Below the pieces are notes generated by a model that was not told the origin of the DNA, made no database searches, and saw only the letters and a program-made list of their open reading frames with translations. Below, piece after piece: positions 38,690 through 52,959 of a DNA stretch of 64,000 nt; position 1 is the first letter of the stretch, and every line of letters starts with the position of its first letter. The stretch spans positions 10,620,001-10,684,000 of the forward strand of contig CM029124.1 in assembly GCA_016859345.1 (NCBI GenBank), written 5' to 3'. A program made the translations under genes and the position numbers. This DNA is from Istiophorus platypterus (lineage: Eukaryota > Chordata > Actinopteri > Istiophoriformes > Istiophoridae).

Positions 38690-41600
38690 TTAATTATCAA
38701 ACATTTAATACAAAGTGTATTGCAAATCCATTTTAATTAGTCAGCATGGTCAATTAACTATTCTTCAGATTATGTTGTGATCACAAATACTTAAGTATAT
38801 GTCTCTAGTGAATAACGCCTGTCCAGGCCTAAAGCTTTTCTAGATGCACAATGTCCCTCCCTGTTGATGATGTTTTAAATTTCCAAATGGGAAGTCATTA
38901 CATTTGACAAGAAATCACTGTCATTTCCCTTTCAAAGCAGTCCCTTGAACTGAAAACAAACAAGCCAAGGCATCACAATATGCAAGGCATCATGAGAAGA
39001 GAAGATTATGTTCTCTTGACAAGTCTTATTTAGATGTCTGCACTAGAACACATTAGGATCTTTATTTACTATCTCTCAAGACATTTGAAACACTTTGCAG
39101 CCCAGAGTGGCTGCCACATCTATGTCATGCTGATGCTTGTTTTAAAATTCTAAGATGGAAAATGGTCCAATTTTCACTTCAAATTACGTGATTGCCAATT
39201 TAAAGATACATGTGTAAACATTATCTTTGATGTTTTAAGTGCACATGACCATTTATTCCACATCATTTCCCCTAAATAAAAATCATAGATTATAAAATGA
39301 TAGATTTATGAGATTAATCATGCATGAAACTCCCCCACACACCTCAAAAGGGAGGGGGGGGGTGGGTTTGCACCAGGCAGATCCCATATTGCTTCTGTTT
39401 AATGTCATGTAAAGTACATCCATCTCAGTGGAAGCAAATAATCTACTGCTACAAGAAACGCCTCTGGCAGCAGACTACTGTCCTGGTAACAGATAGCGCT
39501 GGGGTGTTCAATCAGCAGTCAGGAGTGTAACAAGAGTGAAATCCTTTCCTGTGGTGTCTAATAGCATAAGTCCTTCCATCACCGACATGGGACAGAGTTG
39601 GGGGTAAAGGTGATACCACCTCCTGTGTTATCAGGACCAGGGCAACAAATCTTCAGCAGATGCGTGCACAGAGTGCACAAATAGCCTCGATTTAATGACT
39701 GTGGCACACTTCCAAATATTTGTTGTCCCCTGTGTCTATGAACTGTGAAAGTTAGCTAACTGGGGAGGAGGTGCTCTCTCCTGGACCCCAGTCAATTCGT
39801 GTCTTCAGTCGGGGCTCTGCTGCCGAGTCCGTGAGCAGCTCTGGCCTATTGATCGAGGCAGTTCTGTCGCCTGCACCAGCCGATATCACAGAAATTCCAT
39901 TCAGTTCATCTCAGAGTTTGGGAAAAAGCTTCAGCTCTGGAAATAAGAGCGTGTCAACATTGATTATTGTAAAATAAATAAATAAATTAATAAATAAAAA
40001 CGACTGTATCTCCTCCCTGATGACCATGTATGTTTGTGAGACAGCAAGTGTGTGTTTCTGTCTGTGTGTGTGCTATTGCATAAATTGTCCATTGCCTTGA
40101 TATTTTACTGGTTTCACAAGCATTGTACTGTATCACTTGAGGTAAAAATTACTTTGAATTGCCTAGCCATGATCATTAAGACTTTTCTGTACACCGCATG
40201 ATTTTATACAATAGAAAAAATCTACACAGTAATAATTATTAAATAATCTTAATAATAATAATTTTACCTTAGATTAACACATTCACCAGGCGTGAAGCAG
40301 CAACAGAGCGTAATTATTCTCAGTAGTACAGTATTTAAGTACAACTTGGATGCTCTTTCAGGTATTCCATTGTATGTTACTTCTTGCCACTACACCTGCC
40401 AGTTGATTAAGTCCACCGAGCTACAACTAATGCAATCCTACTAATTCCAAGTCCTACAATAAATTCTATCTGCATGAAGGTTATAAGGTTTGGTTTTTAA
40501 TGAAACTTTTAGAGAGCTGTTTATCCAATTTTACGATGATTTTGGAGAATGTAGTTTTCTGGTCTGGATGAGATGTATTGCAGTACCCAGAGAGGTGTTT
40601 CTGTTATTCAGCCTACCCTCATTGATGATAATAGAAAAACCTGTAGTTCAAATTGAAGTCACATTGTTTTCACATAATTTTTTCACATCTTCATTTGAAA
40701 CTTTTTTTTTTTTGATCAATTATAGCTCCTTTAAACCTTAATATATTAATGGAATAGTAACTTTCAACTGTAAAATTTCACATTAGAAGTTGAATTGGTA
40801 ATGGTCAAATTTGGGGCAATAAAAGCCTCCTTTTCTGACAAATATTCCAGCCTTTCCTTATTTTTGAACCAATAGCCCGAATTGTCATTTTATAAGACAC
40901 ATTTACATTTATCTTAGACATGTTTACCCCACCCAACCTTCCCGCAAATTACCGTCCTTTCAGCAAAAAGAAAAAATACCTACAAAAAATACCCCCCATA
41001 TGTCAGACTGTCCCTAAGAGGGGCAGAAGCAAATTTAGAAATAAAAGAAATCGTATTTTTGACAATCATGCTTTCCCAAACTAGGAAAATATTGATGCAC
41101 TGTAACAGCAAGCCAACAAAATGTTGACTGAAAATTGAAACTTTGACAAAGGCATATTTGAGAAGAGATAATTAGAGATTTCAGTTTGATGTGTTCAGAT
41201 TGACATGATATGGATAAACAAAGTTAAATAATCAATGAAACCAACTACTTCATCCCTTTAAATGAAAAAAAAAAACTGCCTTAAAGAGCATAAGAACAGT
41301 TTCACAAAAACCTTCAGTGAGGATCAGATTAGACATAGACGTGGACTGAGAATAAGTGATTATGCCAATCATGATCCATAATGGCGAAAAAAAGTTATAC
41401 TATAATTGAAGTAGTCGTCATTATAGTGTAATTATGGCAATTACGTGTTATCAGCCTTAGATTTTTTTTTCAATTTAGCTCTACAGTGAGCCCATGTTGT
41501 TTTTAGGTTTCTGATTGCTTTTGTAACAATGTAGTGATCCAGTGGGTACTAGAACATACACAGCTGAGACGACATAAATGCCATTAATCGTCTTTCAAAC

Positions 41601-44600
41601 ATACGAGTAGTGTTCCCATCATAAGGGCGACGTGACAAGAGCTTCAGAGGGTTGAAACCATTTTGAAGTTAGAAAAGAAACGGGAGAAGGTGCGGGAGGA
41701 AGGCAGAGAGAAAGAGAGTATGTGTTTGTATATAATTTTGGGTTTGTGGTGTGCATCACAGGAGGCCTTGGCATACATTGAACTAAACATGAATGCCAGA
41801 TGATCAAAAGGATGAATGCTAAAGTGAATGCTACTGTGCTTTAATAAACCGTTTGAACATTCACAGCATTTAGAATAAATTAACATCTTCTTTGGTCGGC
41901 ATGTGCTTTGAAGCAGCAGACAGTGACCTGACAAGTACATTGTGATAGTTTTCATGTTTTTTTTTTTTTTTCTTACAAAAGATCTCAGAGCAAAGAGGCT
42001 TAGGTGTGAGAGAAATCTGTTACCACATTATTGCAGCAGATAAAAAATAAAAAGCAGGTATTGTCTGGCTAACTTTGAAAGTCCCCTTTTCGGAAGACAT
42101 ATTCCACGTGTGCATAAAATACGGCGAGAAACAATGGCCACATTAGTTTCCTTATTGTAACTCAAGGGGTTATTGTAACCATGACAATGATGGTGCCAAA
42201 ACCTGTGACGGCAACAGTAGCAGTTTTAAGATTGGAAAATTTACATTTGTTGTTCTGGAGGGCTTGTCGACTAAAAAGATCAGTTCAACCAAGTTACAAA
42301 ACAAACAAAAACATATCTTTTTTACAAAGACTGATAAACTAATATCAGCCACTTTATCAGTCATCTTATTATTTCATATTTATCTCAGGAGATAAAAAGC
42401 TGAAAATCTTGTTTTTGCTGACCCTCTGTCACATTTTATACCTCACTGCAGCAATGTTGACACCATCTGAATTATTCTCCCAAAATTACAGTCTTTGTAT
42501 TACCATTCCACCACAGCTCAGCGAGGTAAAGACTGTCCAGGGAAACACAAAGAGGAAATTATGATTTTTTGATTACAGTAATGATTTCAGCAATAACAAA
42601 CTATCAATTTTAAGGCTCATATGAGCACCTGAGTATGTTTCTAAGTAGACAGAGTGTGGACCTATCCTTTAAGATAGAATTCAAAGGTTTTTATTTGTCA
42701 CATGCACGCCTCAGTATTTATTGAAATCTAAACTGACAGGTATCAAAAGACTGGGAAAAAGGCGAAAAGAAAAAGAAAAGAAAAAGAATCTGTATTAAGA
42801 TAGGGATAAATGAAACAATGTCTTCCTGAAAATAGAAATAAAAACAAAACGTGTAACATTGAAAAAAAATGTAGAATATACATTTTTTTCCTTATCACCC
42901 AATGAAAGATACGTTATAGAAGGTTTAAAGTTTGAATAGAACACTTTTAACTTAAATTTACCAGCTTGACAAGTGGTCTTTAACAATTACCAAAAGGAAG
43001 AATTAAAAATAAATGGAAAAAATATATATACACTACATGCATACAGGAGGGAGTAGCAGAGTTAGTTCTGTGTGTGGGTCCCCTAATTTAGGGTTCCAGG
43101 CAGGGTCAGAGCTCATAATCCTAACGGCTTGGTTATTTTTCAAGACTGTGAGCACCACAAGGTCAAGTAAAGTCATTTTTCTAACTCTCCAGATTACCAG
43201 GACATAGGACACATCTCATTCAGAGACACAAGTGAAAAATTAGGATTTTCTAATATGAATTAACCATGTACCCAGGGTAAGGAAGTCTTCGGGGAATTTA
43301 AAGGCATTACTCACAACATCTGTAAGTGTTGTATTTGTGGGGGCACATGTCCAGTGGTTCTTTTGAAAATTTCCTCCTAGTACACAATTGTCTCAGCTCT
43401 CCATTTTCAATGAAGTCAAACCCCACTGGAAGAAACAGACCTACAGTAGGCTACGCTACGATGAGATATGAGGCATGAGAATAAGATTGTATAAGAAATA
43501 GAAGCAATACTCATCTGCACAGAGATTGCAGGGCAGAGTGACATTTTGATTTCTCTCCTGCAAGTTTGACGTTAATGATTTGGCTTTGGATGGGGGACCT
43601 TCATAGCATCTGAGCCATATGAGTGCAATTTCCGTTCTGGGGATGAAAGCACATCGATTGCCCTCTGATGGTTTTTATGAGGGGCTGCTTTCATCCAGAC
43701 TGAGACATTATTGACCTGCGTTCACCACTAATGCAGGACTGATTCTGTGTAACTATGTCAACAGGACTCCAGCAAACATCCAGTATGCCATACTTCTATG
43801 GTGTAGCTACTATACCACCGCATAAGGATCTCATTGTTTTTGAACGACTATGCAAATATCAAAGTGAAAGGGGATAATTTTATTTTCCTACAATTGAGCA
43901 CAGACCTCATATGATCCAGTGAATAAAGACCACAGGAAGTCGGCACACCAGCCACCCATGGCAGGCATAAAAATGAGCTTTTTTATTCTCTGTAATTGAT
44001 TAATATTGCAATTAGATTTTGCAATCAGCCAGCCCTTCTGCATTCACATTAGGGAATTTTATCCCTGCTGGTGTGCTGTAGGAAGGATGCTGCTAGAAGC
44101 CTTCTGCCTTTATGAATCCTTCTCCCAGTGTCTGCTCAGATTAAGGAATCATCCACAGCTGCCTCTATTGCGCTGATGGGGTTTATGCTCTGGTTAAACG
44201 CTGAAATGTGCTCAAGTGATTCCCTCATAATCCAAACCTTACTGAATTGACCCACAAAGGCACATAAGAATGCAACTGTCTAAATGAATACATATAGACA
44301 AAGGCTACTTGTGAAGCCTTCAAACACATGCAGTGAAGCAGCTTGTATCTAGTTTGTATTGTGACAGTGTCAACCAAGCAGATTTATTTTCATCTAAAAT
44401 GGACAGACTGCCTTTCAAAAAAATGTTCAGATGTTGCGGAACATACGTTTTCCATCCATTTTAGATGTAGTCTGTATATCAGTAATACTCTAATATGATA
44501 TGGCCAGGCCTAGTTCATGGTACTTCATTAAAAATACTACATATCTGTTTTAAAAAAACTACACTAAAACAAGCCTCAAAAGGGAATTATTGTTTTTTTA

Positions 44601-47600
44601 CAGTAGTTTCTAAGCCACATGGTTGAGTTGTCTTCATCAGAGATTACAATCAAGGAAAAGATGGTAAAATGTTTCCGTTTATAACTCTTAGCCCTCTGCA
44701 CAAGAATAAATCATTTGTAAAGCATGATTAAATTGGTTGTTTCTGCCTCTGAATGCATGAACAAACATTCAATTTTGTTATTTAATCGTGCTGCGCAGCG
44801 AAAGTGAATGGTTGAGTAATTGTTTATGTCCTTAATAACCCTTTATTTGTCTCCCTAAGATGAAAATTCCCAGTTTGACAACATCTAAACCAGTAATAGG
44901 GGCACCCGGTGATATTTAGTATCCAACACAAGACTGTGTAATCTGCATATTTGCCGGGAGGGAAGACATTGACCTCTGCTCTTTTTTTTTTTTTTTTTAA
45001 ACTTAATTTAGTGTCAAAATATAAATATGGAACATAGAGGACTCACCTTTGCTCTCTAAATTAGCACAGAACGAGGGGAGCTAAATGGCAGGGGTGATTT
45101 TAGAAGTCAGAAGTGTTTGCATTACTGTGGTATAAACATAAACCAATAAGCATGTCAAGAGGTCCAATTAAGTACTTCATTACAATACATCGCTATATGC
45201 AAAATCGGCACAGCCAATTTCAAAGTATGACTTTTTCCTAAATAATGACCAGAATTCAGAAGTCAACACGAAGCGCAAACAATGCAGCACATTATCCCCA
45301 ATTCTGTTTCCCCTGTTGGTCTGAGACCTGCTTATCCGTTCTCTCGTGCACCCAACGTTCTGGAGTTAAGGAAGCACATCTGATTGTTGGTCCAGCCTTA
45401 ACAACACGTTACACAAAGACCAACAAACCCACAGGACACTTGCATCTCATCCGATCCAATTTGCAGTTTTGTTCTTTAGCCTGCTCACTCCTCTCTCTCT
45501 GTTTCTCCTTTTCTCTCCCAACTAAGACCACCAATCCGTTCAGATCTCAAGAGGCTTAATCAGTGTCTGTGTCAGACTACTTCACGGCAGCCTTTGACCA
45601 CAGCGGATATTATCCATCTTTTCCTTCTAACAAATCTGTCAATCCACTCACGGGAAATGAAACTTCTTCTTTTCGCAGACAAGCAAACTGTTTGTCTGCA
45701 ACAACACACTGACAGAAAAAGATGAGGAAGCAGAGGAACATGAATTCAACATTAAATACACAACAAGGAGAGCTAAGAGGTTATGTGAAATAGGCACAGG
45801 TTTCACGAATAAGAAATATCAGGAATAAAGTACTGGCCTCAAATTCACCGTGCATGCAAAGGGGTAACCAACCAAGGGAAAGCTTGCTTTGATTTGACTC
45901 AATTTGCATAAACCCTCCCAACTATGCTTTTAATAAGTGATCTTCACCCAGGGAGTTGCCAGTGCATAGCAGATTAGCATATTCCAGACAACAAAACCAC
46001 CGGTTGGTTTAGAAAAAAAAAAAAGAAAGGAAGGGAGAGAAAGCAAAAAAGAAAAAAAAGTGGTATGAGGGCAAATTGGAGGAATAGCAAGGGAGAAGGA
46101 GGAGAAAATGCACCAAACAGACCTGTTTGTTTTGAATTTCATTTTCAGAAACACAGCAATAAACAGTGACTGCTGGAGAAATAACCGCCCCTTATGACTC
46201 CCCTGCTAATTTGCTAATGGCTGGGTTGTTTCATAGTGCCCCCTAGTGGGTTGACAGAGTCCATTTCTTGGATCCTGTTGATCAGAAAACAAATGCATGC
46301 AACAGCAAAATTTTAGACCAGCAGAGACTATAAACTGCTAAGGTCAGAAATTGAATGAGGAGGGTGGATATGAGGAAAACGTACTGCCAACAGGCAACCT
46401 GATATCCACATGAGATTTTATTCCTGTTAAGAGCAATTCCCTGTAGTCTTTTAAATGTGACAAATGCAGCAAAATTTGAACAAGACACTGAAGATGGTCT
46501 GTTGCGTGTATGATGTATGAGGGCTGTGGCTAAAGAAGACCTCTGAGGCAGGAGTCTCCATCTACGTGCTCATTTCTTTACACACTAGAGGGGGCTAGAT
46601 CATTGGGAGCAAGCTACATTAAATACAAGCTGATTGTGATTACAAAAAGAGCTCTGGTCATGTATTTCACCACATTTTTACATCTTTAGTAAGACTCCCA
46701 CTCCATATATCTCTATCTCCCTCTCTCACTCTCTTACTAACCCTCAGAGAGAAAAATCTGTAATTTTTCTTGGTCACACATAACAGACAAACAGCTACAT
46801 CAGTGTCAGCTGAACCAGATATTATGAGTTGGGTCAGGTTAATCCCCTTCCCATCATATTACCCTTGAGAATGAACCGACTTTAACTGGAGGATGAAATA
46901 ATGACAAAATAAAAGATATAGCACAGTGGGCCCACACTTCAGTGCCTGGGATAAGCTGGAAAGCCAGTTAATTTGCTGCAACTTTAATTTGCATGCATTT
47001 GAAAAGACAGAAACTAATTGGTATTAGATAGTTTTGTGTTGATAGAGGAGAACTGTCAGAGTATTGGCAGGGACGGGAGCACAGGGTCCATTGTTTAATT
47101 GCCTTTCAGAGGGAGCAAAATCTCATTAATTGACAGAGCAAAACTTGAATTCATAATAAATTCCACCTATTTTGAGATTTTACATACATATTTTGCAACG
47201 GATTCAAAGTGAAGATTCAATTCCAACATGAGAAACTGTAATCATGTTTATCACGTTTACTCAGCTCACATCATTTGTCGCGATTCTTTTCACGGCTGTG
47301 AGCTGCCTGTGCCTGTGGACACAAACTCACACACTGACACACCAGTCATGAATTATTCCATGCTCACACTCTCAGCAATATCTTATCACTAAAGTGACTG
47401 TTTAATGTGAGCAATATCACTGCTGCAACACTTTTTCAGTCTAGGAAGAATATTTCACAGATTTTAAACCCTGTTCTTCTTCTATCTAACAAATGATTTT
47501 TATTGAGGTTTGTATTTTTTTAATATACCTCTTCAGGTGTCACTTGACTTTGATTTGTCCAACATGTCATACATCTAACTTAAATGACAGAGGCTGCATG

Positions 47601-50600
47601 AGGTTAAGAAATCATTTTTCTTTTCTGTAAGAAGTACTGAAAAAAGCAGGATGCTGGTGGCAGCTGCATCCATAGAATCAGTATGTGTAATGTAGCTGTA
47701 AGCAGAGAATAGTGTTTATGTTTTTGTTTACAGCTATAACGCCGCCGTTGACATCCATAATGAAATGATAGTGTCATAAAATGCAGCTGTAGTAGTATAA
47801 AATCTGTCTTTAGAGGAGAAAAAGGACCATTGACGTGTACTGTACATTAATAATCACTGAAAGTGTCCTTATATCTTATATCACAGCAACATATATTCCG
47901 TATATCTCCAAATACTAGGACTTAAAGTAAAGTGTTGTCAATGTCAACCTCTTTTCAACTGTTGCTTTGAAAACAAATGTGTTTTACTGTTTGCATTAAC
48001 AAAATAAGCATCATGACAAACAAAAAAAACCTAATAAAGCAGAGGATGAAGATTTTGTCTGTCGAGATTTCCATGTACTGCATGTATCTGATGGTTCTGG
48101 TCAGCACTTTGCTGTGAGCTCTCAAGATCAGTTCTGACCAGTTTCCTTGACAACAGAGTGCAACATATCAGCTACTTTCTTATCTGTATCCTCGGTGATT
48201 AAACCTAACTCTTATTCGTGTGATATATGTAGAACAAGATTGAAAAAAAAAAAAACAAAACTGAAAATTGGTCCCAAGTGCTTGCAACCTGAAAGACAGA
48301 GATAATATTGTGCTTCCTTTTTTCCACTGACCTTCACTGCGCCTGCTTTGGGGCTGCATCCTGGATCTTGTCAGTTGTTTCCAACAGATGCCTGTTGTTG
48401 ATCTTAATTTATTTACCCCTCCTCCATCCATGTGTTCTAGAAGTGTCTACAGGGCCCATGCTGGGGGGAGGGTGGATGTGTGTGCATGGGTTTGCATGTG
48501 TGGAGATGATGTCAGCTTTACAGTGTGAGTAAAGACAGATGTGCTGAAGACAGACTGTGTCATGAGTATGGACACAGTTCGAGAGAAACGCTGCACTGTG
48601 CCACACAAAGGAATACTCAGTTTGCATTGAGACTGAGTTCCCTTAAAATGTCACTTAGATTCATAATTTTGAGGGTCTTAGGGATTTTATGTGATTGATG
48701 GCAGTGTCAAATTACAATAAGATCATGCACACTGCCATTACTTTTTGAATTCACCTCAAGAAAGAGAAATCTGCAGCTTTGATGTTTAAAGCGAGCCAAA
48801 GTGACATTTTACAGACAAAAAAGACCCCGTCTATCGCTAACCTTAACCTTCTTAGAATTCAAAGTTTAACTGGAAATAAGTGTTTGGTTTGATCAGATTA
48901 TTTTGACGGCAGCCTAGCAAAAGAAGCAAACAACCCCAAAGCGTTCCATCACTTTTTAATGCAAATACCATTTCTTTTTAAATAAAATATGGCTAAATTC
49001 TTTTTGGTGCACAGAGGTATGTGAGATCAAGTTTTTCCAACTGATAACAACAAAATAATAAAGTGAGGATTATTCTGTTGCAGAGGTTTTCAAACTGTGA
49101 GGCACAAGATGAAGATTCTTCGGTGGTGAAAATCGACAGGTGCATGCTGGTATTCAAAAAGCACAAAGGAAAGTTTCCTTGCAGTTGGGCTTGTTGATTT
49201 GGGCTGCAAAATGGCACTCCCTCTAGAAGTCATAACTCAGTTAAGTCTGAACAATCAGACATGATACACATTATTTTAGATTCAGTGTGACTTGCACTTT
49301 CTAGGGATATCACACAACTCTGATGTCCATTGAAAATAAATGTCCATAAATCCAGTTTATAAGTCCAGCCATAGAAAAAAAGATGCTGCAGATATTGCCT
49401 GAGAACTATTAAGTTTTCCTCTCTTCCAAAGTAAACTAATCAAAGTTGTCTGTACATCTATGGATACACTGCATACAGTAACCGCTCATCACTAATTCAC
49501 CATATTTTTAATGGTGCCAATTTGCTAAAATGTAGCCCACAGCTAAGTAACTGACACTGTAGTCACTTTATATTTCCTATACGAGAGGAGATATGTCTAT
49601 CTCAGGTGGAACGGATGCACTTGAGAAGGGGTTGTGACCTTCCCCAGAAGAGCAGCGGATACCTTTCATGTCTCTAGGATTCCTCTGAGTACAGCTCATG
49701 TAATTATTAGTTACCAGATACACTTAGATGCTCTGTAATACAGAAGAGCATAATTAGTGAAAGCCAAAAACAACCCAAAACAGGCACTCATTTAATCCAG
49801 TATTTTGGCCCGTCTTGTAAAGAGATGGGTATTGATCCGCAAAATAAATCTGTAAAATCCTAATGTCTGGCTAAAGTACAGCAGTGGATTATTCAGTAAG
49901 AAAGAATTTTGAAAAATGTAAACAAGGTCACAGGAGACTTCATTTGAGGTTAATGTTCTGTAGCACTGTAATTTCTGGAATAAGACCAGATGTGAATAAA
50001 CATACAAATATTACTGGAAGGCTGAATTAATTCCCAATTTCCGAATAAAGAGTTGCACCAAGACATGCAAAGAAAGCACCCACTGGCATATGTTCACGAG
50101 GAAGCAGGCACACACACACACTCATGAAAGCTATCAGGGTGAATGACAGCTGATACACTGGGTGTCTCTGAATGGGGGCCATGCGGTGACAGTGTTTTGC
50201 TCCCATTGCTCAGCCAAGTATAAAGAGATTTGACGGAGCATCTGTTTGGAGAGCACAGAAACAACAGGCGGAACACAAGTGGAAATCTGGACCAGTCTGC
50301 ACATTGTCATGCAGCGTCAAATTACGAGCCATACAGGCACAACAATGCAAAATCAGATTCACACTAACAGAGGACTTACAGAATTAAAATCAACACATTA
50401 TGCAGTATGATTATATTTCCTTAGTACATCTTATATTATTAACTAAGGCTAAAATGTTATGCAACAGCTGTTACGAATCTGTAGCTCTGAGCGTGTCTGT
50501 GCAGGGAGGGGTGGGTAAAGAAATGTGAGCTAATTTGTTTCTAGAGGAGCTGAGCTGTCATTCACTTATAACTCAGCCTTCACCTTGTTGTCAACTTAAT

Positions 50601-51040
50601 ATGATTGTGAGTCACAGCCAATGACAGAGCATGTGTTTGCGACACGGAGGAATCAATACTCTGGAGTGAAGCGTCGTTTATCTTGTTATGCACTGACTTT
50701 GGAAATAAAAGCACTGCTTCATCCTGATTGTGAGGAAAAGGGTAATGATACAAGGGAGTGCTCATGGATGTTGGCTCAATCTTAAACTATGGACTGATAT
50801 ATTAACTGTAGGTTGGTATTAGCATCTTTTTTATGTATTGCTATTTAAAATGTGGTATCTAGGAGAAAGCATTCACATCCAAATATGATTTTTAATATGT
50901 TCATCTGAGCTGATACAGTGTATAATTACACGTGATATATCTCATAAGATTTAATCTGTAATTGTGCAGTATATGAGGAGAGGAATTTGAAAATATACAT
51001 GTATGAAGACCATGGGATGAAGTTGAGAGTAAGTGGCCCT
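38690..51040. other. Intergenic stretch: no gene seen
   Basis: AT-rich, non-coding. Low-complexity items are an (AAAT)n-like tract (39971-40000), T runs (41957-41970, 44981-44998) and an A/G-rich run (46010-46061). The frame at 39771-39977 is CpG-richer than its surroundings and could be an old repeat, but no family is assigned. No exon, tRNA or rRNA was recognised. Confidence 0.5.
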
Positions 51041-51049
51041 TGACTCCAA

Positions 51050-51810
51050 CAATGTAAAAATACTTCATAACCAGTAAATGTCCTGCATTCAAATCTCACC
51101 TAAGTAAAAATAATGATGTATTCGCACCAGTGTACTTGGACCAAAAGTAAAAGTATTTGTTCTGCAGAAAAATGATTCCTGTGAGTGCGACATTTATACA
51201 TGGCATTATCAGATTGTTAATATTGATGCAATAATGTGTAACTAGCGTTTTACTGTTGTAGCTGGTCCAGGTGGAGTTATTTTTTGACTACATTATTTGA
51301 AGTTCAATACAGTAGTTTAAACTAATCAAGTAGTTTGCAACCTACAGCAGCAGTGGCACCAACTCCAAAGGGTCACAAGATAAATCTGTGGAGAGATGAT
51401 TCTATTCTTGGAGCAGGAAAGATGGAAAAACAAGTTCTGATATTATTTTTTTTTTTTTTTTCCATTTTTGTCCTTTTCTCAAATCTTTGCTTTTGTTATG
51501 AAATATTAGATTTTTTTCTCATTGGGCTTTCAACTGGTTTTGTGAGGAGTCACAAATCAAGAAGGTTGGGAGACACTGGTTCAGTCCTTAACAACTATGA
51601 TTTATGATAGATTACGAATTTATGAAGCTAATGGTATGATTTATAATGTCAAATCTGAAAATTGACTAGTAACATGTGGTGGAGTAGAAGTATAAAGAAG
51701 CATAAAATGGAGATACACAGGCACACTACATGTACTTCAAAATTGTACTGAAGTGCAGTACTTGAGTAAAAACACCTGGTTAATCTCCAGTACTCTTGAG
51801 TTGAAATTGT
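51050..51810 (+). repeat. Composite interspersed repeat (MITE-like, possibly nested)
   Basis: The outer part (about 51060-51300 and 51690-51800) carries aagtaaaa, then aaaagtatttgttctgcaga and actgttgtagctggtcc. The other end holds gtacttcaaaattgtactga and agtacttgagtaaaaacacc. I recognise these blocks from a very common teleost repeat rich in 'gtacttgagtaaa'. The inner part (about 51340-51590) carries gggtcacaaga, agttctgata and gtgaggagtcacaaatcaag with ggttgggagacactggttc, matching a second common fish repeat. The arrangement suggests one repeat inserted into another. The transposon class is not assigned. Confidence 0.6.
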
Positions 51811-52669
51811 TTTGTCAGCTTTTGTTTTCATGAAGCCATTGAGGGCCTCAGAAAGATCTAACAAATGAGCAAATTCTGTCTGCTGATGAAGACAGGGTTA
51901 TATGCCTGAAAGTTCCAGGAGTCCAGGGCAGCTCCAGAAGGCTCCAGGAAAGCAAGAACCAACAAATGAGAGGGTTTCCTCGAGAAAAAGTTTTTTTTTT
52001 TCCTTTTTGGCATCCTGTCAAAACTGATTTAGAACACTCCCGACTTCTAGATTTAGTAAACAAATGTGAAAGGCCTCTTTGTCTAAAGTGACGAAAAACG
52101 CTTGGAACATTGAAACCCGTGATAAAATCAATACCTCTGAGGGTAATGTTGAAATCTGACTTCTTCTGTGTACAGGGAATCATTTTGAGGACACAGCGAG
52201 AGGACCTGGTGTGACTTTGCAGGGATGTTGACATATTCTCTGGAACAGAAATGCAGATGCATGTCCATTTTCAGTGTATATCCTCGATGACTGCAATAAA
52301 TGTTCTGAGCTCATGAAGTTAGTTTCCAGTTTGATGTCCAGGTGTGTTTGCCAGTAAATTCCAGAAAGTGTGTGGAAAGAAGTTTAAAGTTTGTACACTT
52401 GATGCCTTGTAAACCTGTCTAAGAAATGATGTGGTTGTGCTCCTTGCTCCATTGGCCTCTCCCTCATGGCTCTCTCTCCCTGTGCTCTAACTTCAGTGAT
52501 AAATGTAGGAAAGACTGTAGTGTTGCAATTTGTATAGTCTGCATATGTCACCTAAGTATTTGAGCCATCGATAAAATAAAATGCTCATGTCTCCTCTTTA
52601 AAGAGGAACTGCACACTTAAACAGGTTTTTTGAACTGTAAACTAAATGATAAATGTATTGTATACATAC

Positions 52670-52671
<2 letters not shown>

Positions 52672-52718
<47 letters not shown>

Positions 52719-52790
52719 CACACACACACACAAAAACACGCACACACATATATGTATGCATATATATGTATGTCTGTATGTATTAATTAT

Positions 52791-52848
<58 letters not shown>
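52672..52848. repeat. Compound microsatellite (TA)n-(CA)n-(CA)n
   Basis: A TA tract (52672-52711), a CA tract with A interruptions (52712-52748), a tatgtatg spacer (52749-52791) and a pure CA tract (52792-52848). The open frames across this block on both strands are repeat translations, not genes. Confidence 0.95.
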
Positions 52849-52851
<3 letters not shown>

Positions 52852-52959
52852 CACTTCACAGAACACTGGCAGAAAAAAGAACTCCACCCCAAAAGAGCCC
52901 TTTTTTATGAAGCATCTACACTTTTGTTTCCCCACACACAGAGATACAACAGACAGTGA

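Noticed and set aside
42680..42720. 'tttttatttgtcacatgcac' block resembling a fish repeat end
   Set aside because: It is a single short match with no flanking repeat structure or second copy in the window.
52630..52959. Open frames on both strands across the 52.7-kb repeat block
   Set aside because: They are translations of TA and CA dinucleotide repeats (YIYIYI, THTHTH), not proteins.
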